Assembly: GCA_008828725.1 (NCBI GenBank)
Contig: MEHQ01002414.1
Span: 141,059-205,058, forward strand
Origin: Saccharina japonica
Taxonomy: Eukaryota; Sar; Phaeophyceae; Laminariales; Laminariaceae
DNA: 64,000 nt
Reading direction: 5' to 3'
In this document: positions 59,363-64,000 of the stretch, piece by piece
Layout of the letters: every line of letters starts with the position of its first letter
Numbering within the stretch: the stretch's first letter is position 1
Position numbers and translations under genes: made by a program
Notes under the pieces: generated by a model
What the model was told of the DNA's origin: nothing
Seen by the model: only the letters and a program-made list of their open reading frames with translations
Database searches by the model: none

Positions 59363-60433
59363 GGGCTTTAGCCAAAATCAGGTACACCTGGTCACTTTGG
59401 TGCGAAAAACCAAGTACAAATCACAAATCACACGCTAGGACACCTCTCATTGGCCAGCCTCACATCGTACCTGATTTTGGCATGAAATTGTCAGATACAC
59501 CTGGATTTGTCTACTTTGTTTAGCTTTCAACTGATTTTGGCGAATTTTGAGCCAATTAGAGGCCACACGTACACTGCTGTCTCCTATACGCCCGACACGA
59601 AGACATCACCACACTACGTACATACGACCCGACACAACGACTACAGACCGTATCATACGCGCGCATACAGCACAATGGACCTGTTGTAATATGCCAGGTA
59701 TTACGTACTGCTGCGGAAAGCGAGTTGTTCAGTCTCAAATTAACTCGGTGTTTTCTTCGTATGCTATCAATATAAGCTACGACTATACACATAAGTACCT
59801 GGTACAAGAATACGGAAATACACGTCGTAGGAGTGAGTGTGATCACGAAATCAATGAAAGCGTACGACAGATAATATTACCCGTACCGAAAATAACATAC
59901 AACATTATCAAGAGTTTGGAGGACACACACATTCGCCATCATTCTGCTATTATTCAGGCGCAAATTCAAAAATATGTTTGATTATTTCTCACAGCCAAAA
60001 AGCCCTGAAAAACACCGTGCGTGGCGTGCGTTTTTTACTTGGTTTCAGTATATACTTGATTTTGGCTCATATGGATCAGGTATTTTTTTATTTTTTTATT
60101 TTCTGGCCATCCCATTAAATTTATTATCTTCGCACTTCCGTCTTTCTCCCTCCCTAGTCGTAACTCAGATCCGGGGTCACAAAGTAGGCTCCTCTCCCTC
60201 CTCCCCCACTACGGTTCTTGCTTTGCATTTTTATCGCGAGAAGATTTCAGCACTTTCTTCCCTCGTCAACGCTCGTCGAATTATGCTTACCCACGCTATA
60301 ATATCCGCTCTCGACAGACGGTGTCATTTGAGAATATAAACCTCCATGGGGAGAATCGAACCCTCGACATCCGGCCCAAAAGGCTTCGTGGCTACCAGTT
60401 AGACCACCGGGGCGATAGACCTGTTTTTGGCAA
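59363..60433 (-). mobile_element. palindromic-end element B, inverted copy of A, interrupted by a SINE
   Basis: It starts gggctttagccaaaatcagg and follows element A in reverse complement through acgaagacatcaccacacta, ctcaaattaactcggtgttt and tcaggcgcaaattcaaaaat. Its far terminus is cut by the SINE at 60083-60413 and resumes as acctgtttttggcaac. Without the SINE its length would be close to that of A. Confidence 0.8.
60083..60413 (-). mobile_element. tRNA-derived SINE, copy 2
   Basis: Reverse-strand copy of the 16.3 kb SINE with the same tRNA-like head, body and A-rich tail (seen as t-runs at 60083-60100). The flanks are caggtctatc on the head side and tacctgatcc on the tail side. These are two halves of the terminal repeat of the larger palindromic-end element starting at 59363, so the SINE inserted into that terminus. 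Confidence 0.85.
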
Positions 60434-60443
60434 CAACAAAAAA

Positions 60444-61059
60444 GGGCAGCGGCCAAAAAAAGGTATACCTGGTCCGTTTGCGGCCAAAAACAGGTACATA
60501 CTTAAACTCAAGTCAAAAACGCACTCTACGTGCCCTGCCATTGGTCCGAAACTCGTTGTACCTGTTTTTGCCTCTTTCAAGCCCAGGTATACCTGGTTTT
60601 GTCTGCTCTGCTTGACTTTCACCTATGTTTTGTCGTTTTTAAGCCCTTTCATAGTTCCACCCTATGCCCCCTATACAAAAGCCGACGTACGCGGAGACCC
60701 CCTCCCCCCTTCGCACCTCTCACCACACGCCACTCGAGCGACACACATATTATCTGCCTGCACACCTCCGCCGAAATAATACGACATAGAAGGCTCCCCT
60801 TTGGGATTGTGGTTGACTTGGAATACCAGGGGTGTCGCAAGCTGAGAAGGGAGAATACAGCAGCAGGCGTTCGTTCCTCGTACTATTAATAGTAGCTATT
60901 CGTATACGTAGCCACCGGGCGAGCACGAAGAACATGAATAAACTCTACTTTGCGTTGCAAGGAACGGCAGGTTCGTGGGGTGCGTTTTAAACTTGATTTT
61001 AGTATGTACCTGTGTTTGGCCCCGAACGGACCAGGTGTACCTGTTTTTGGCCGCTGCCC
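60444..61059 (+). mobile_element. Mutator-like MITE (element D), second copy of C
   Basis: Same termini (gggcagcggccaaaaa and ggccgctgccc) and same interior as 47149-47775, including ctacgtgccctgccattggt, acgcggagaccccctc and tcgagcgacacacat, at roughly 90% identity by eye. The flanks are A-rich, so a target duplication cannot be judged. It directly abuts element B. Confidence 0.85.
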
Positions 61060-61309
61060 AAAAAACAAAATGAGACTATACCCGCAGGGGCTAGGAATAT
61101 TATAGGATATATACACTACTGTAATTACCTAAGTAACACCGAAACAAACCTGAGTGCTCCGCGCTATGGTTGATTGACCATACTGCTGTATCTGCCAACA
61201 ACCGTCGCAGGTCACACAAACGACCCTGTGGGAGAAGTTCAGATTCATAAATCGTGCGACGTGGCGAGCTGTGTGTTGTGTGCTTTTTTTTTTTTTTTTT
61301 ATCTTCTGG

Positions 61310-62230
61310 CGGATCAGGGGCGGGCGGGGATTTGGATATCATACACCTAACCCCCCCCCCCCCGGAGGGCTCGCAAATTATTTTTTTAACAACATTTTTT
61401 TTTCAGTGTATCCAGCGTGTATCGGTGTACGTATCATATGTGATTTGTGTGACAGAGAACCGGAGAGTCGCAAACCCTCACATTGAGTCAACTATCGTAA
61501 CATGACACCACACATACATCCCCCGTGCGACATATTTTACCTTGAATGCTTGTTCTGCTTTGCCACGATGTAATATGTGGTGAGTGTCGAACACTGTTCG
61601 GGATGTTGCCGACAGTGACGTACACGACGTGTGTACAGAAGCATGTGGGACTTGTGTGGGAAGGCAAGCTGCCAATGACACCAGGCAGGGTCAGCCGTTG
61701 GTTTCCCTGGTCGATTATCGCTGCAAGGGTATACACAGGTGTCGAAGATACCTACCTGGGGTCTATCGATCTATCTGCTAAGGAGGAAGGACCCTGCATG
61801 TTGATCCGACCAAGCTTTTCGACCCAATACAATGTGCCGAAGCAAGAAAAGAACGCACTCGACATTCCATGCCAAGCCTGCCGATCCCACGACTCTTCGG
61901 GGCCTTCTGATCCACCTTCGAGCGAGCTCATAGCTCCTTTGTTCCGCTCACTACTGCTGCAGTCGCTGTCACTACTGCTGCAGTCGCTGTCACTACGCAG
62001 TTGCGGCCTACTCGTATAGGTCGCAGCGCCGCCCAGTAGTATTGTAGTACTATTGAAGGCCTTGTATCAAGCAGGGGACGGCTTTCTACCGTCCCTTGTG
62101 TTCAATAGAGGCAGGGGACGGTGTCCGGTAGTATTGTAGTACTATGGAAGGCCTTGTATATCAAGCAGGGGGGGGGACGGCTCTATACTGTCCCCTGTGT
62201 TCAGTTTTATATAGTTATTGTACAGGCGTA
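61310..62230 (-). mobile_element. DNA transposon fragment with CAGGGG end, copy 2 (inverted)
   Basis: It contains the counterparts of the 48.1-49.1 kb fragment on the minus strand. The 62040-62230 end holds three spaced repeats of caggggacgg, and gtagtattgtagtactat with aaggccttgtatcaagcagg appears twice, so this end was locally duplicated. A 30-bp direct repeat, tgctgcagtcgctgtcacta, lies at about 61955-62000. Confidence 0.6.
61869..61931 (-). pseudogene. second copy of the transposon frame start
   Basis: From an ATG at 61931 the minus strand reads MSSLEGGSEGPEESWDRQAW HG, about 80% identical to the frame at 48286 (GASEGPEEPWDRQAW). The similarity ends abruptly at about 61869, before the Cys/His motif. 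Confidence 0.45.
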
Positions 62231-62949
62231 GAGGGAGGGGACGGTCTCAAGTACCCCCCCCCCTGTCAAAAGGTCAAAGTTTAACAATTCGACGTCGAAA
62301 AAACAATTTTCGACCACCCTCGGGCGGATGGGTAAAAATAAAGCTTACGCCCTCCACACTCCTGTACACTACCGGCCCTGTCACAAGAAACCTGAAATCG
62401 GGTTCAGGCTGACGTTCTTAATCTGGGCGCGCCCGAAATCACACTTTTTTATGCTACGCTTTCTTATTTTGGAGCCCGAGAAGACCTTTTTCCTATGTAC
62501 TGCACAGTAAATGTGGCGGCTTGAGCCGAGGCCAGCCGCAGGGAGGGGCCATTTTTTTTCAAGCTTTTGCACTGACTAGGCTGAAAGCTTTCCTAGTTTT
62601 TTCAATTTTCCAGGCTGACGTTCTTGTGAGTTCCTTTCTTATGAGCGGGCTGGTACTGTAAAAAGGGTGCCCCAAAAAAATATACACATATGGGTTATGT
62701 GTCTTCTTCATATCAAACTGCCCGCTCTACCAGTCGCCATCCAGCACAAACACTGCCTGTCCCTGCGTTGAGGGTTCCTGCTGCAGGCAGTACGCACAGA
62801 GATGATAACATCACACCCATCTTGCAATCATATGAGTTTCGACGAAATCCTCGATCCCACATCTAGCTCGTAGCTGTAGTTTTGTGATTTGGTACATATA
62901 CTATGAATATGTCGTGTCGAATGTGGTCAGCAAACCCAGGCACAGAGAT

Positions 62950-63160
62950 TCTACTTTTTGTTCTTGTTCAACATCCCATTCAATATCCTCGCACTACGCT
63001 CCCGCTTCCTCCCACGAAATCGTAGAACTAACTTCAATCCGGTGTCGCATGACGGGCGCTCCTCTCCCTTCGCCACTATGGTTTGGGCCTTCGTTTTCAT
63101 CGCGGGAAAAAAATAGAATTATATTTCCTCGTCTACTCGCGTCGAGTTTTGCGGCCCCAT
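62950..63160 (-). mobile_element. SINE body fragment, minus strand
   Basis: Read on the minus strand it carries cgacgcgagtagacgagga, cgcgatgaaaacgaaggcc, agtggcgaagggagaggag, a degenerate ccggat block and a tail ending near gaatgggatg. It matches the body of the SINE at 51.4 kb and 16.4 kb. Confidence 0.6.
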
Positions 63161-63581
63161 CATGCTATTACAGTACACTCTTGACGTACTTACCGGGCTG
63201 GACGAGGGGTGTCGGGAGGCCTAGCTACTGGCATGAAGTCGTCCGTGTGGTAAGGGTTCGTAACGCTGGATGGAGCGCTACGCGCCCCAAGCCAGTTCTT
63301 CTGCCCCACCGTATCCAATCATGTTTCGTGTGATCCTGCTAATTTTCGGCACCTCGTACATATAACTGCTGTACGTATGATATGATACATGAAGCACACT
63401 ATGAGTATGAGCTGCAACCAAGGCACCCTATGCAGCACGTGGAATAAAACAATACTCTGTATTCATGTGTGACTCGTGTTTAGTCGTACTGTATTGTATC
63501 AAATCGTATATAAAGGTACATCAGTCAGTTTAAGGGGCCCCTTCAGGTAAAAAGTAAAAGAGCACCGCACACACAGATAAT

Positions 63582-63960
63582 CTATTTTTCAGTTGCAACA
63601 GCGGTATGCGACAATAATAAGAGAAACCGACACCACACTCCAAAGAAGGTCAGAATGGAAGACAAAATGGAGCGCTGTGATCACAGACAGGACGAAATAA
63701 GCTAAAATTATTTTTGGTTTCGTTTTATGTACCGTTTCTTCACTGGTTTTAGATACCATCGTTTATTTTCCAGTTGCAACAGCGGTATGCGACAATAATA
63801 AGAGAAATCGACACCACTCTCCAAAGAAGGTCAGAATGGAAGACAAAATCGAGCGCTGTGATCACCGACAGGACGAAATAAGCAACAATGATTTCTGTTT
63901 CGTTTTATGTACCGTTTTTTCACTGGTTTTGGAGACCCATCCTATTTTGTTTTCGCTGGT
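63582..63960 (+). repeat. tandem duplication, two units of 181 bp
   Basis: The units begin at agttgcaacagcggtatgcg (63591 and 63772) and share gacaataataagagaaa, aaagaaggtcagaatggaag and gcgctgtgatcac. A diverged single copy lies at about 54404-54575. Confidence 0.9.
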
Positions 63961-64000
63961 GGTGGGGGGAAGGGTGAGGGGGGGGTTGTACTTCATTTTC

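Noticed and set aside
1-64000. CRISPR arrays, bacterial operons or ribosome-binding sites
   Set aside because: The window is clearly eukaryotic: spliced gene, SINE, telomere-like array. The tandem repeats found are two-unit duplications, not spaced arrays.

Overview
The window looks like nuclear DNA of a photosynthetic stramenopile, most likely a brown alga (Ectocarpus-type genome). The reasons are one very long gene with many GT-AG introns of 0.4 to 3.8 kb, a protein architecture I associate with stramenopiles (beta-helix plus Cys-rich ectodomain on a multi-pass membrane domain), a TTAGGG-type telomere-like array, and abundant small inverted-repeat transposons with a tRNA-derived SINE. The species call is inference; no ribosomal or organelle marker is present.

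Left two thirds (2.7-43.7 kb, minus strand): I could join 26 exons into one reading frame of 6,018 nt (2,005 codons plus stop). Every junction is GT-AG and every phase matches, including a 23-nt micro-exon. The protein has an N-terminal hydrophobic anchor, a long right-handed beta-helix-like ectodomain (repeated F-x-[D/E/K]-N-x-A ... GG), an EGF-like unit, a Ser/Thr-rich linker, an Ig-like segment, Cys-rich GCC2/GCC3-like units, a first membrane span, a long Ser-rich loop, a conserved multi-pass membrane domain carrying a YPLGIP motif and split by a second Ser/Thr-rich insertion, and an acidic hydrophilic tail. It is probably a large cell-surface receptor, channel-like or adhesion protein. Its function is unknown.

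The introns are full of degenerate ~230-270 bp elements with terminal inverted repeats (families called M and N here), one of which is nested in another, plus a larger ~0.82 kb palindromic-end element and a tRNA-related SINE.

Right third (43.7-64 kb): I see no intact gene. It is a transposon graveyard. It holds a three-layer nested insertion with target-site duplications for two layers (46.6-47.9 kb), a second cluster of the same element families interrupted by a SINE (59.4-61.1 kb), inverted copies of a DNA transposon fragment with a Cys-rich zinc-finger-like reading frame (48.1-49.1 and 61.3-62.3 kb), an interstitial telomeric array beside a large foldback hairpin (52.4-53.2 kb), a broken tyrosine-recombinase gene followed by direct repeats (56.4-57.3 kb), and several tandem duplications. 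0-2.7 kb is also repeat-rich and gene-free.
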